DNA of 64,000 bases from Aquamicrobium sp. LC103 (GCF_001014615.2 NZ_LBCQ02000014.1:62001-126000), one strand, 5' to 3'. Counted from the first letter of the stretch, positions 45,132 to 53,730 are shown. A program made the numbers and translations. The notes: a model not told the origin generated them from the sequence alone.

Positions 45132-46225
45132 ACAGCCTGGTCGACGCGATCGGCCGCCGTTTCCTGTTCTCGTTCGATCCCGAAACCGCGCACGGCCTTT
45201 CCATCACCGCGCTCAAGGCCGGCCTGCCTAAATGCCGCAACGTCCCCGACAGCCCGGCGCTGGCGGTGGACGTCGCCGGGCTCCGCTTCCCCAACCCGCT
45301 CGGAATGGCGGCGGGATACGACAAGAACGGCGAGGTGCCCGACGCCCTGCTCGGCCTCGGCTTCGGCTTTGCCGAGGTCGGCACCGTCACGCCGCTTGCC
45401 CAGCCGGGAAATCCCAAGCCGCGCATCTTCCGCCTCGCGGAGGACGAAGCGGTCGTCAACCGGCTCGGTTTCAACAACAAGGGGCATGGGAGCTGCCTCG
45501 AGCGGATGCACGCCCGTTACGGCAGGCCCGGCATCGTCGGCATCAATATCGGCGCCAACAAGGACAGCGCCGACCGCATCGACGACTACCGGCTCGGCGT
45601 CGAGCGCTTCGCGCCGCTCGCCTCCTATCTCACCGTCAACATCTCCTCGCCCAACACGCCGGGACTGCGCAATCTGCAATCGCGCGAGAGCCTTGCCGAG
45701 CTGCTGTTCGAGGTCACGCAGGCAAGGAATGTTGTCGCCGGCGAAAGCGGCCGCCACACGCCGATCTTCCTCAAGATCGCGCCGGACCTCGCCGACGCCG
45801 AACTCGAGGACATCGCCGCCGAGGTGACCGGCAACAAGGTGGACGGATTGATCGTCTCCAACACGACCTTGTCGCGCCAGGGCATCACCAGCCGGCAGGG
45901 CAGCGAGACCGGCGGGCTTTCCGGACGGCCGCTCTTCGTCCGCTCGACGGCGATCCTCGCCAGGATGCGCCACCTGCTCGGGCCGCAGGCGGTCATCATC
46001 GGCGTGGGCGGCGTCGATTCCACCGAGACGGCGATGGAGAAGATCCGCGCCGGGGCCGACCTCGTCCAGCTCTATACCGGCATGATCTATGCCGGCCCCG
46101 CCCTGCCCGGCCGGATCGTGCGCGGCATGGCCGACTATGTCCGGCGCATGGGCCTGTCGTCGATAACCGAGCTGCGCGACAGCAGGCTTGACCACTGGCT
46201 CGGAATATCCCCGGACGCCGCCTGA
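45128..46225 (+). CDS. pyrD: Dihydroorotate dehydrogenase (quinone), class 2
   Basis: The 365-residue membrane-associated flavoprotein oxidises dihydroorotate to orotate with quinone as acceptor, the fourth step of pyrimidine synthesis. Signatures include NPLGMAAGYDKNGEVPDAL near 57-75, NRLGFNNKGH near 110, the NISSPNTPGLRNLQ stretch near 175, and SNTTLSRQG plus IGVGGVDS toward the end. Class 2 is supported by the N-terminal extension RRFLFSFDPETAHGLSI that docks on the membrane and by Ser as the active-site base in VNISSPNTPG. The start overlaps the DUF952 stop. Confidence 0.97.
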   Translation: MNSLVDAIGRRFLFSFDPETAHGLSITALKAGLPKCRNVPDSPALAVDVAGLRFPNPLGMAAGYDKNGEVPDALLGLGFGFAEVGTVTPLAQPGNPKPRIFRLAEDEAVVNRLGFNNKGHGSCLERMHARYGRPGIVGINIGANKDSADRIDDYRLGVERFAPLASYLTVNISSPNTPGLRNLQSRESLAELLFEVTQARNVVAGESGRHTPIFLKIAPDLADAELEDIAAEVTGNKVDGLIVSNTTLSRQGITSRQGSETGGLSGRPLFVRSTAILARMRHLLGPQAVIIGVGGVDSTETAMEKIRAGADLVQLYTGMIYAGPALPGRIVRGMADYVRRMGLSSITELRDSRLDHWLGISPDAA

Positions 46226-46228
46226 CGA

Positions 46229-47545
46229 TCAGGTGCCGAAAGCCTGGCGCGAACGCCTCGGCAGCACGGAAAGCAGGCTCAGGCCCCGCGCCAGCAGGAA
46301 AAGGTGCAGCGCGGCCCACAGCCCGTGATTGCCGAAGGCCGAGCCAAGGGCCAGCAGGCCGACGATATAGGCGGCGAAGGACAGGAGCATCATGTTGCGC
46401 ATGTCCCGCGACCAGGTGGCGCCGATGAACACCCCATCCATCTGGAAGGCGAGCACGCCGCTAAGCGCGGTGAAGGCGGCCCACGGCAGGTAGATCGCCG
46501 CCGTGGCCCGCACGTCCTCGGCCGTCGTCACGACGGCGACGAGACCGGCCCCGAAAAGCAGAAACAGCGCGGTGACGAGGCCGGCGACGCAGAAGCCCCA
46601 CCAGGCGGTGAGCTTCACGGCACGCGCGAATGCGGGCCGGTGGCGCGCGCCGAGCGCCCTGCCCGCGAGCTGTTCGGCGGCGGTCGCGAAGCCGTCGAGG
46701 AAGTAACCGGAGAGCAGGAAGAAATTCATCAGCACCGCGTTGGCGGCGAGCGTCAGCGTGCCGAGCTGCGCACCCTGCCGCGCGAAGAGCGCGAAGGCGC
46801 CGAGCAGCACGAAGGAACGGATCATGATGTCGCGGTTGAGCGCGAACATCGCGCCCAGCGCCTGAACGTTGGCGAGCGCGCCCCTGGCCAGCGGCGGCAG
46901 CTTGCGGAAGCGCGCGACGAGGATCGTCAGGCCGATCAGCGCCGCCGTCACCTCCGCGATCACCGTGCCCCAGGCAACGCCCGCAATGCCCCAGCCGAGC
47001 CATAGGCCAAGAATGACGGAAAACACGATGTTGGTGACGTTCAGCACGAGCTGGAGCGCGAGGCCGAGCGTTGCTTCGCCCCTGCCCAGCACGTAGCCCA
47101 GGATCGCATAGTTCGTGAGCGCGAAGGGGGCGGAAAGCAGCCGTATGAGCACATAGGTGGCCATCGCCGCGGTGACGGCCTCCTCGCCGCCGATGAAGCG
47201 CCCGCCGACTTCGGCGATCAGCGGCGCGCACAGGATGAGGAGGCAACCGAGCAGGAGCGCCACGACGAAAGCACGCCAGAACACCGCCTGCTCCTCGGGC
47301 CGGTCGCCGCGGCCATAGGCCTGCGCGACGAGGCCGGTGGTTCCCGAACGGAGGAAATTGAAGGTGGCGAAGACGACGTCGAAGACGATGGCACCGGCGG
47401 CAAGCCCGCCGATCAGCGCGGCATCGCCGAGTTGGCCGATGACGGCTGTGTCGACAAGGCCGAGCAACGGCGTCGTCACATAGGCGAGCATCATCGGCAG
47501 GGCGATGGAAAGCACCAGCCTGTTGTTGACGTCGAAGGGACGCAC
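46229..47545 (-). CDS. MATE family efflux transporter (DinF-like)
   Basis: The 438-residue inner membrane protein with about 12 helices matches the MATE exporters. Landmarks are PMMLAYVTTPLLGLVDTAVIGQLG near residues 20-43, FLRSGTTGLVAQAYGRGD near 80 and AEQLAGRALGARHR near 310. It likely expels cationic drugs or metabolites using a Na+ or H+ gradient. The GTG at 47545 is chosen because GAGGGGAGG lies just upstream; a GTG at 47578 is possible. It ends three bases from the convergent pyrD. Confidence 0.92.
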   Translation of the reverse strand: MRPFDVNNRLVLSIALPMMLAYVTTPLLGLVDTAVIGQLGDAALIGGLAAGAIVFDVVFATFNFLRSGTTGLVAQAYGRGDRPEEQAVFWRAFVVALLLGCLLILCAPLIAEVGGRFIGGEEAVTAAMATYVLIRLLSAPFALTNYAILGYVLGRGEATLGLALQLVLNVTNIVFSVILGLWLGWGIAGVAWGTVIAEVTAALIGLTILVARFRKLPPLARGALANVQALGAMFALNRDIMIRSFVLLGAFALFARQGAQLGTLTLAANAVLMNFFLLSGYFLDGFATAAEQLAGRALGARHRPAFARAVKLTAWWGFCVAGLVTALFLLFGAGLVAVVTTAEDVRATAAIYLPWAAFTALSGVLAFQMDGVFIGATWSRDMRNMMLLSFAAYIVGLLALGSAFGNHGLWAALHLFLLARGLSLLSVLPRRSRQAFGT

Positions 47546-47678
47546 GGCCCCTCCCCTCGCAGCATCGTCCCGGTTCACCGCTCCCCCCTGATTTGGGCGT
47601 GGCGCGTGCCGGAGGACGCTCCAACCGCTCGCGCCGATATTCCTACGGAGCACGAGCGCGCATCGCCATGCGCCGGCG

Positions 47679-47942
47679 TCACCGCCGGTAGTTGAGGATG
47701 CGCAGGAGGATGAAGGCGGGAACGACGATCGCCGCGCCGAGCAGGAAATAGCTCCAGAAGCGGTAAAGCGCGTCGAAACCCAGATTCCATATCTGCAGGA
47801 AGAAGTCCCGAACGCCGTAGAGCACGTCAAACGGCGACCAGCCGAAGGCACTCATCACGATGCCGACCAGGAAGGACACGACAATCAGCTTCAGGAGGAT
47901 GCGAAGTGGCGTGTCGCCGAGGAATCGGTTGATTGCGGACAT
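47679..47942 (-). CDS. DUF6460-type small membrane protein
   Basis: The 87-residue protein has N-terminal MSAINRFLGDTPLRILLKLIVV and two or three hydrophobic spans with GIVMSAFGWSPFDVLYGVRDF between them. This matches a small rhizobial membrane family I recall as DUF6460. The function is unknown. The ATG at 47942 has AGGAA directly upstream; extension to 48002 would run through an Arg/Trp-rich leader. It sits between tRNA-Gly and the MATE gene, all on the minus strand. Confidence 0.8.
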   Translation of the reverse strand: MSAINRFLGDTPLRILLKLIVVSFLVGIVMSAFGWSPFDVLYGVRDFFLQIWNLGFDALYRFWSYFLLGAAIVVPAFILLRILNYRR

Positions 47943-48012
47943 TTCCTGTTCTCCAGCCGGCATCTGCCATCTCCAGATACGCGTTGTGCGCGGCCGCTTC
48001 AAGCCGGGAGGC

Positions 48013-48086
48013 TGGAGCGGGCGAAGGGAATCGAACCCTCGTATGCAGCTTGGGAAGCTGCCGTTCTACCATTGAACTACGCCCGC
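48013..48086 (-). tRNA. tRNA-Gly (CCC)
   Basis: On the minus strand: acceptor GCGGGCG/CGCCCGC, D-arm TAGTTCAATGGTAGAAC, anticodon stem GCAGC/GCTGC around loop TTCCCAA (anticodon CCC, reading GGG), T-arm with GGGTTCGATTCCC, discriminator T and encoded CCA. No integrase or att repeat is beside it. Confidence 0.95.
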
Positions 48087-48236
48087 GACCGGGCAATTAA
48101 TCCGCGACGAGGGGCTCGCCTGTCAAGCGGCAAGTTTCGTGCGGCAAGTTTCGTCCGGCCGCCGAGGCACGGCTTGACGCGCGGCGTTTGCCGAAGCACT
48201 TGTGCGGAAAGCTGCGACCAACGGGAACCTGCCGAC

Positions 48237-49040
48237 GTGCCGATCATCAAAGCCGTTCTGGAATCGCGCCGCTTCGAGGCGGCCATCACCTTCCTCATCA
48301 TCGTCAACGCGATAACGCTCGGCCTGGAGACCTATCCGGCGGCGGTGGCGTCGTTCGGCCCGCTTCTCTTCTTCATCGATCGTCTCATCCTCGCCGTGTT
48401 CGTCGCCGAGCTTCTCGCCCGCTTTGCCGTCTATCGCGGCGATTTCTTCAAGGATCCCTGGCGGGTCTTCGACTTCCTGGTGGTGGCGATCGCGCTCGTA
48501 CCGGCCACGGGCAACCTCTCCGTGCTGCGGGCGATGCGCATCCTGCGCGTGCTGCGCCTCGTCAGCGTGGTGCCGTCGCTGCGCCGCGTCGTCGGCGGAC
48601 TGGTGGCGGCGCTTCCCGGCATGGGGTCGATCGTGCTTCTGCTCGGCCTCGTCTTCTACGTCTTCGCGGTCATGGCGACGAAGCTGTTCGGAGAAAGTTT
48701 CCCCGAATGGTTCGGCGATCTCGCGTCGTCGGCCTATTCGCTGTTCGAGGTGATGACGCTCGACGGCTGGTCGTCCGGCGTCGTCCGTCCGATGATGGAG
48801 GTTTATCCGTGGGCGTGGCTGTTCTTCCTGCCCTTCATCGTGGCGACCTCATTCGCCGTCCTCAACCTCTTCATCGGTATCATCGTCTCGGCCATGCAGG
48901 AGGAGCATGACAAGACGGCGTCGCTCGAACGCTCCGAGCTCCAGAACGAGCAGGAACTGATCCTGCGCGAGATCCGCGCGCTGCGGGACGAGGTCAGGCA
49001 GTTGCGGCAGGCCACCGGTGGCGAACTCGACCGCCGATAG
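48237..49040 (+). CDS. Voltage-gated cation channel (bacterial Nav/Cav-like)
   Basis: The 267-residue protein has six helices of a single-domain voltage-gated channel. S4 carries arginines at three-residue spacing (R98, R101, R104, R107 in VLRAMRILRVLRLVS). The pore loop is EVMTLDGWSSGVVRP near residues 171-185, and S6 is FAVLNLFIGIIVSAMQ. The C-terminus is a coiled coil (ERSELQNEQELILREIRALRDE), as in NaChBac. The filter TLDGWS replaces the glutamate of the sodium-selective TLESWS motif with aspartate, which could shift ion preference towards calcium. The GTG start at 48237 is the one that begins the conserved region. Confidence 0.93.
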   Translation: MPIIKAVLESRRFEAAITFLIIVNAITLGLETYPAAVASFGPLLFFIDRLILAVFVAELLARFAVYRGDFFKDPWRVFDFLVVAIALVPATGNLSVLRAMRILRVLRLVSVVPSLRRVVGGLVAALPGMGSIVLLLGLVFYVFAVMATKLFGESFPEWFGDLASSAYSLFEVMTLDGWSSGVVRPMMEVYPWAWLFFLPFIVATSFAVLNLFIGIIVSAMQEEHDKTASLERSELQNEQELILREIRALRDEVRQLRQATGGELDRR

Positions 49041-49055
49041 CGAGGCGGGCGGAAG

Positions 49056-50159
49056 TCAGCCGACGCGGAAGTGCTTGGAAAGCTTGAGGCCCTGCGCCTG
49101 ATAGTTGGATTTCAGGTCGATGCCGTAGAGCTTTTGCGGGCGGGAAAGCATGTGCTCGTAGACGAGACGGCCGACGATCTGACCGTGCTCGAGGATGAAC
49201 GGCACTTCGTGGCTGCGCACCTCGAGCACCGCGCGGCTGCCGGTGCCGCCGGCCTGGGAATGGCCGAAACCGGGGTCGAAGAAGCCCGCATAGTGAACGC
49301 GGAACTCGCCGACCAGCGGATCGAAGGGCGTCATCTCGGCCGCGTAGTCGGGCGGCACATGGACGGCCTCGCGCGAGACCAGGATGTAGAATTCGTCGGG
49401 ATCGAGGATCAGCTCGCGGCTGCCGCGCTGGTAGAGCGGTTCCCAGAAATCGTGGAGATCGTGCGCGGCGCGCTTGTCGACGTCGATGACCGCCGTGTGG
49501 TGCTTGCCGCGATAGCCGATCAGCCCGTCCCCGTTGCCGGTGAGGTCGATCGACAGCGCGATGCCGCCGCCGGAAATGTTCGGCTGCTCCGCGGCCACCA
49601 GCGTTTCGGCCTGGTGCAACGCCTGCAGCTCCGGCTCGGACAGCAGCGCCTTGCCGACGCGGAACCTGATCTGCGACAGCCGCGAGCCGGCCCGCGCCAC
49701 GATCGGAAATGTGCGCGGGCTCACTTCCATGTAGAGCGGGCCGTCGTAGCCCGCCGGTATCTTGTCGAATTCCTGGCCGTGATCGGCCATCACCCGGGTG
49801 AAGATGTCGAGGCGGCCGGTGGAGCTCTTCGGGTTCGCCGAGGCCGAGACGTCCTCGGGCAGCGCAAGGCTTTCGCGCAGCGGCACGATGTAGACGCAGC
49901 CGGTCTCAAGCACCGCGCCAGCCCGCAGGTCGATCTCGTGCAGCTTGAGCCGGTCGAGCTTGTCGGCCACCTTGTGGCCCGGCCCGGGCAGGAAGCTCGC
50001 GCGCACCCGGTAGGCCTTGTCGCCGAGGCGCAGATCGAGGCTCGCCGGCTGGATCTGGTCGGCGTCGAGCGGATGCGCGGCTTTCAGCGCCCCGCTGTCG
50101 AACAGGCCGGCAATGTCGCGATCCGGAAGGATGCCAGAGATACGCACGATCAGCTCCAT
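49056..50159 (-). CDS. dcd: dCTP deaminase, tandem-domain rhizobial type
   Basis: The 367-residue protein is about twice the size of a standard dCTP deaminase and comprises two dUTPase-fold halves. The first holds LPDRDIAGLFDSGAL, DQIQPASLDLRLGDKAYRV and SSTGRLDIFTRV; the second holds GSRELILDPDEFYILVSREAVHVP, EFRVHYAGFFDPGFGHS and FILEHGQIVGRLVYEHM. The family deaminates dCTP to dUTP for thymidylate synthesis. This doubled form is usual in Hyphomicrobiales. It is divergent from metZ. Confidence 0.9.
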   Translation of the reverse strand: MELIVRISGILPDRDIAGLFDSGALKAAHPLDADQIQPASLDLRLGDKAYRVRASFLPGPGHKVADKLDRLKLHEIDLRAGAVLETGCVYIVPLRESLALPEDVSASANPKSSTGRLDIFTRVMADHGQEFDKIPAGYDGPLYMEVSPRTFPIVARAGSRLSQIRFRVGKALLSEPELQALHQAETLVAAEQPNISGGGIALSIDLTGNGDGLIGYRGKHHTAVIDVDKRAAHDLHDFWEPLYQRGSRELILDPDEFYILVSREAVHVPPDYAAEMTPFDPLVGEFRVHYAGFFDPGFGHSQAGGTGSRAVLEVRSHEVPFILEHGQIVGRLVYEHMLSRPQKLYGIDLKSNYQAQGLKLSKHFRVG

Positions 50160-50243
50160 TCTTCGAGCATGAGGTTTTAGGGTCGGACCCTAATGATCAC
50201 GCCGGTTGACGCAAGCCGGCGCAAGGTCTAAAGGACCGGTTAT

Positions 50244-50300
50244 CCCGTGGTGATTTGCCGGTCGGCTTGCAGCCACGTTAAACAAGTCGCTAAAGGGCCG
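50244..50300 (+). ncRNA. SAM-II riboswitch upstream of metZ
   Basis: The segment starting CCCGTGGTGATTTG and continuing to GCAGCCACG, GTTAAACAAGTCGCTAAAGG follows the SAM-II aptamer of alphaproteobacteria: P1 stem CGTGG/CCACG, the pyrimidine/A-rich core and a pseudoknot with the loop bases, then the CTAAAGGG end that holds a Shine-Dalgarno-like motif. It senses S-adenosylmethionine and lowers expression of methionine synthesis genes. An intrinsic terminator and metZ follow directly. Confidence 0.93.
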
Positions 50301-50305
50301 AGATG

Positions 50306-50338
50306 AAACCGGCATGCGACTTCGCGGCCGGTTTTTTT
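50306..50338 (+). terminator. Intrinsic terminator between SAM-II aptamer and metZ
   Basis: Arms AAACCGGC (50306-50313) and GCCGGTTT (50327-50334) with an inner GCG/CGC pair, followed by a run of Ts (50332-50338). It is six bases after the aptamer and 20 before the metZ start codon, the arrangement expected of a transcriptional attenuator. Confidence 0.85.
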
Positions 50339-50357
50339 GTTGCTTGAGGCAAGGTCT

Positions 50358-51551
50358 ATGACAAACGACACGAAGCGCACCTGGAAGCCGGCCACGACCC
50401 TGGTGCATGGCGGAACGTTGCGGTCGGAATTCGGCGAAACGTCGGAAGCGATATTTCTCACGCAAGGGTTCGTCTACGATACGGCCGAGGCTGCCGAGGC
50501 GCGCTTCAAGGGCGACGAGCCGGGCTTCGTCTATTCGCGCTACGCCAACCCCACCAACGACATGTTCGAGAAGCGCATGTGCCAGCTCGAAGGCGCGGAA
50601 GACGCACGCGCCACGGCCTCCGGCATGGCCGCCGTCGCGGCAGCGCTTCTGTGCAGCGTCAAGGCGGGCGACCACGTGGTCGCGGCACGCGCCCTCTTCG
50701 GCTCCTGTCGCTGGATCGTCGAAACCCTGATGCCCAAATACGGCATCGAGTCGACACTGGTCGACGGCACCAAGATGGAAGAATGGGAAAGGGCGATCCG
50801 CACCAACACCAAGCTGTTCTTCCTCGAAAGCCCGACCAATCCGACGCTGGAAGTCATCGACATCGCCGCCGTCGCCAAGCTCGCCAACGCGATCGGCGCG
50901 CGGGTCGTCGTCGACAACGTCTTCGCGACGCCGCTGCAGCAGAAGCCGCTGGAACTCGGCGCGCACATCGTCGTCTATTCGGCGACCAAGCATATCGACG
51001 GCCAGGGCCGCTGCCTCGGCGGCGTGGTCCTTTCCGACAAGAAATGGATCGACGAGAACCTGCACGACTATTTCCGCCACACCGGCCCGAGCCTCTCGCC
51101 GTTCAACGCCTGGACGCTGCTCAAGGGGCTGGAAACCCTGCCGCTCCGCGTGCGCCAGCAGACGGAGAGCGCCAGCCGCATCGCCGATTTCCTCGCGGAG
51201 CGTTCGGCGATCTCCCGGGTCGTCTATCCCGGCCGCAAGGATCACCCGCAGGCCGATATCATCGCCCGTCAGATGAAAGGCGGATCGACGCTTATCTGCC
51301 TCGATCTCAAGGGCGGCAAGAAGGCTGCGTTCGACTTCGTCAACGCTCTCGAAATCATCAAGATCTCCAACAATCTCGGCGACTCCAAGAGCCTGATCAC
51401 GCATCCGGCGACGACGACGCACAAGAACCTCACCGACGAGGCCCGCGCCGAGCTGGGCATCACCGGCGGCACGGTGCGTCTTTCGGTCGGGCTCGAGGAC
51501 GGCGACGACCTGATCGAGGACATCGAGCGGGCATTGGCGAAGGCTGCCTGA
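50358..51551 (+). CDS. metZ: O-succinylhomoserine sulfhydrylase
   Basis: The 397-residue Cys/Met-metabolism PLP enzyme makes homocysteine from O-succinylhomoserine and sulfide. It shows SRYANPTNDMFEKRMCQLEG near 60-80, VVVDNVFATPLQQKPLELGA near 180-200 and the Schiff-base lysine in YSATKHIDGQGRCLGG (about residue 214). The HxGQGR wording is typical of MetZ rather than MetB or MetC. It is controlled by the SAM-II riboswitch in its leader. The ATG at 50358 has AAGG a few bases upstream; the TTG at 50337 lies inside the terminator. Confidence 0.95.
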   Translation: MTNDTKRTWKPATTLVHGGTLRSEFGETSEAIFLTQGFVYDTAEAAEARFKGDEPGFVYSRYANPTNDMFEKRMCQLEGAEDARATASGMAAVAAALLCSVKAGDHVVAARALFGSCRWIVETLMPKYGIESTLVDGTKMEEWERAIRTNTKLFFLESPTNPTLEVIDIAAVAKLANAIGARVVVDNVFATPLQQKPLELGAHIVVYSATKHIDGQGRCLGGVVLSDKKWIDENLHDYFRHTGPSLSPFNAWTLLKGLETLPLRVRQQTESASRIADFLAERSAISRVVYPGRKDHPQADIIARQMKGGSTLICLDLKGGKKAAFDFVNALEIIKISNNLGDSKSLITHPATTTHKNLTDEARAELGITGGTVRLSVGLEDGDDLIEDIERALAKAA

Positions 51552-51560
51552 GCCGGCTCG

Positions 51561-52166
51561 TCAGCGCAACGTGCGCCAGGCAAGCACCACGCGCGAGATC
51601 GCGGTGTAGAAGGTGAGAGCGGCGAAAGCGTAGGCCAACGCGGCAAACCATTGCGGGAACAGGCAGAAGGCGGCGAAGAACAGGATCGTCTCGCTCGCCT
51701 CTGCCAGACCGGTGGTAAAGAACAGCGACTTCTGGCCGCGCGCCGACGTCTCCATTTTCCGCCGTTCCGCCATCACCGCGTAGGCGAGGAAGCTCGACCC
51801 GTTGACGTAAAAGGCAACGAGGAGCACCGCGCCGGCCACCGCGTTGGCGGCCGGGTCGGCAAGCACGAAGGCCATCGGGATCGCGCCGTAGAAGGCGAAG
51901 TCGAGGACGATGTCGAGATAGCCGCCGAGATCGGACTTGCCGCCGATGCGCGCCACCGCGCCGTCGAGCCCGTCGCCCAGGCGGCTTGCGAGCAGGAGGA
52001 TGAGGCCGGCGAGATAGGCCCCGCCGGCGATGGCAGCGGCGGCGGCGAGGCCGACGGCGAAGGCGCCGATCGTTATCGCGTTCGCCGAGACGCCGCGACG
52101 GGCGAGGACGGCCGCGATGCGGTCAAGCATCGGATCTATTCTCGGCCTCACCCACCCGTCGAGCAT
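51561..52166 (-). CDS. CDP-alcohol phosphatidyltransferase family protein
   Basis: The 201-residue protein has several membrane helices and the CDP-alcohol transferase motif RLGDGLDGAVARIGG ... GGYLDIVLD, in which the Asp residues bind metal and the CDP-alcohol. The spacing between the AR and the G-x3-D-x3-D part is seven residues by my count, one less than the usual eight. It makes or modifies a phospholipid or polyol lipid in the inner membrane. The ATG at 52166 gives a family-like start. Convergent with metZ. Confidence 0.88.
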   Translation of the reverse strand: MLDGWVRPRIDPMLDRIAAVLARRGVSANAITIGAFAVGLAAAAAIAGGAYLAGLILLLASRLGDGLDGAVARIGGKSDLGGYLDIVLDFAFYGAIPMAFVLADPAANAVAGAVLLVAFYVNGSSFLAYAVMAERRKMETSARGQKSLFFTTGLAEASETILFFAAFCLFPQWFAALAYAFAALTFYTAISRVVLAWRTLR

Positions 52167-52319
52167 CGATGCGTCCTCGCTTTTCCCAAGGCGACCATAG
52201 ATCGGGCGAGGCCGCGGCGCCAATCCCGGCCCGTCACGGCCCGAACAAATTTCCGGTATCCATGTTGACCGGCCCTCCGTTCGTGCCAAATCTCCCTTCA
52301 TGCTTTCAGGTTGAAACGG

Positions 52320-52712
52320 ATGTACCGCAGCAAGACACGCAATATCGAGGTCGAGGTCGAGCCCTTCTATCTCGAGGACCGCTCAAGCCCGGCGGAAAGC
52401 CGGTTCGTGTGGGCCTACCGGGTGACGATCGCCAACAATTCCGACGAGTTCGTCAAGCTGATCTCGCGCTACTGGCGCATCACCGACGCGTCCGGGCGGA
52501 CCGAGGAAGTGCGCGGACCGGGTGTCGTCGGCGAGCAGCCTGAACTCAATCCGGGAGACAGCTTTCAGTATACGTCGGGTTGCCCGTTGCGTACGCCCTC
52601 GGGCATCATGGTCGGCGCCTATACGATGAAAAACGCCGACGGCGAGACCTTCGACATCGACATTCCCGCTTTCTCGCTCGACATTCCGGGCGAGGCGCGT
52701 TCGGTCAACTGA
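52320..52712 (+). CDS. apaG: ApaG protein
   Basis: The 130-residue protein is ApaG by its full fold: [80 protein letters not shown]. It is a beta-sandwich protein tied to cobalt/magnesium tolerance and diadenosine tetraphosphate metabolism in enterics; biochemical role is not clear. The ATG at 52320 is preferred over a TTG at 52311. Confidence 0.94.
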   Translation: MYRSKTRNIEVEVEPFYLEDRSSPAESRFVWAYRVTIANNSDEFVKLISRYWRITDASGRTEEVRGPGVVGEQPELNPGDSFQYTSGCPLRTPSGIMVGAYTMKNADGETFDIDIPAFSLDIPGEARSVN

Positions 52713-52848
52713 TCCTGGACCTGGCGCGAACGGGTGCAACCTTCGCCCGCCGGGGGGCGGGCAACAGCGCCGGCGTCCCCGACTGCCGGTTTTCCTCGAT
52801 GATGCGGAAAGCCGCCCAGGCCGCGACGGCGAGAAACAGAAGCCTCAT
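52705..52848 (-). CDS. Possible small membrane-anchored peptide
   Basis: A 47-residue frame reading [20 protein letters not shown] at the start, a single hydrophobic helix, then a Pro/Arg-rich tail. Its stop overlaps the end of apaG by eight bases on the opposite strand. Small one-helix proteins of this sort occur in rhizobia but I do not recognise this one, and chance is a real alternative. Confidence 0.35.
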   Translation of the reverse strand: MRLLFLAVAAWAAFRIIEENRQSGTPALLPAPRRAKVAPVRARSRIS

Positions 52849-52937
52849 TTCGTGACTCTCCTATTGTGCCACATGAACCAGTGTGGAACGGATTTTGTTC
52901 CCCGCGTGTTGACGAGACAGGAAAGAGGGAGACCGGC

Positions 52938-53210
52938 ATGGCAAGCGGAAAACCAATCACGACGGCGCCAAGGGACGGCAGCAAGATCACCGTCTATTGG
53001 ACGGACAAGGACGGGCAGGAAAACGAGTCCATCGCCCAATACCGCTCGCTGGAACAGCTGAAGAATTCGGGCGGGGAATGGGATGAGAGCGACGCCGGCT
53101 GGTGGACCTTCATAGACGGCGACACCCAGCAGCGCATCGAACCGCATTCCTGGAACCCACACCCGGACGAAGAAGACGAGGAAGGGGGCGACAAACCACG
53201 CCCTATGTAG
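52938..53210 (+). CDS. Small acidic hypothetical protein
   Basis: The 90-residue protein starts MASGKPITTAPRDGSKITVYWTD, a pattern (I-x-TAP-x-DG) seen in many small bacterial and phage hypothetical proteins, and has Trp-rich GEWDESDAGWWTFIDGDTQQ. The tail is strongly acidic (PDEEDEEGGD). GAGGGAGA provides a ribosome binding site for the ATG at 52938. The function is unknown. Its end overlaps the convergent gene by eight bases. Confidence 0.7.
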   Translation: MASGKPITTAPRDGSKITVYWTDKDGQENESIAQYRSLEQLKNSGGEWDESDAGWWTFIDGDTQQRIEPHSWNPHPDEEDEEGGDKPRPM

Positions 53211-53484
53211 CGGGTTCGGTTTCCTCGGGGTCTTCCCCCTCGGGAAAGAGATTTCGGTCCATCAACGCCCTGCCGAAACGATAGACGATGTCGGCGGCTA
53301 TCTCGTGCTTCTCGCCGATGAGACGGTTGTAGACCTTGCCGGCGGCAAAGTTCATGCGCCGGTGGGCTCCGGGATCCGCTTCGTGGATGATCTGCGCTAT
53401 GCAGATAGCGATCTCACAGATCGCCTCGGCGACCTCTTCGCGCTCCTGCGCTGGTTCTGCAACACCGTCCGGCATATTGCCCAT
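53203..53484 (-). CDS. Small cytoplasmic hypothetical protein
   Basis: The 93-residue protein is mostly helical by composition, with EEVAEAICEIAICIAQIIHEADP and HRRMNFAAGKVYNRLIGEKHEIAAD, and an acidic end. No signal peptide. No family is recognised. Codon use and third-base GC bias are like those of neighbouring genes, which supports real coding. Confidence 0.65.
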   Translation of the reverse strand: MGNMPDGVAEPAQEREEVAEAICEIAICIAQIIHEADPGAHRRMNFAAGKVYNRLIGEKHEIAADIVYRFGRALMDRNLFPEGEDPEETEPAT

Positions 53485-53568
53485 TCATGAATCCGCCCCC
53501 GCAGATTCGCGAATCCTGCCGCGCATCGGTTTAATAATGCTTAACCATGACATCGCAGACAGTGACAC

Positions 53569-53730
53569 CTATCGCAGGACCGGCGGCTTGCAGTCGGGAT
53601 TCGACCATTGCTCGCAGGGCAACGACGCCCTTTCCGGCGGGCCGGTTTCCGAAGTGTGCGAGACGAGCTGGGCCAGCCCGGCCGCGAAAGCGGCTGCAAC
53701 GAGGTAGATTATCGCCAGGCGAAACAGCAT
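53569..53730 (-). CDS. Small membrane-anchored hypothetical peptide
   Basis: The 53-residue frame starts MLFRLAIIYLVAAAFAAGLA, a clear N-terminal membrane helix or signal anchor, and ends with a cysteine-containing segment SLPCEQWSNPDCKPPVLR that looks like a small folded periplasmic tail with one possible disulfide. The build is believable for a rhizobial small protein; I do not recognise a family. Confidence 0.5.
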   Translation of the reverse strand: MLFRLAIIYLVAAAFAAGLAQLVSHTSETGPPERASLPCEQWSNPDCKPPVLR

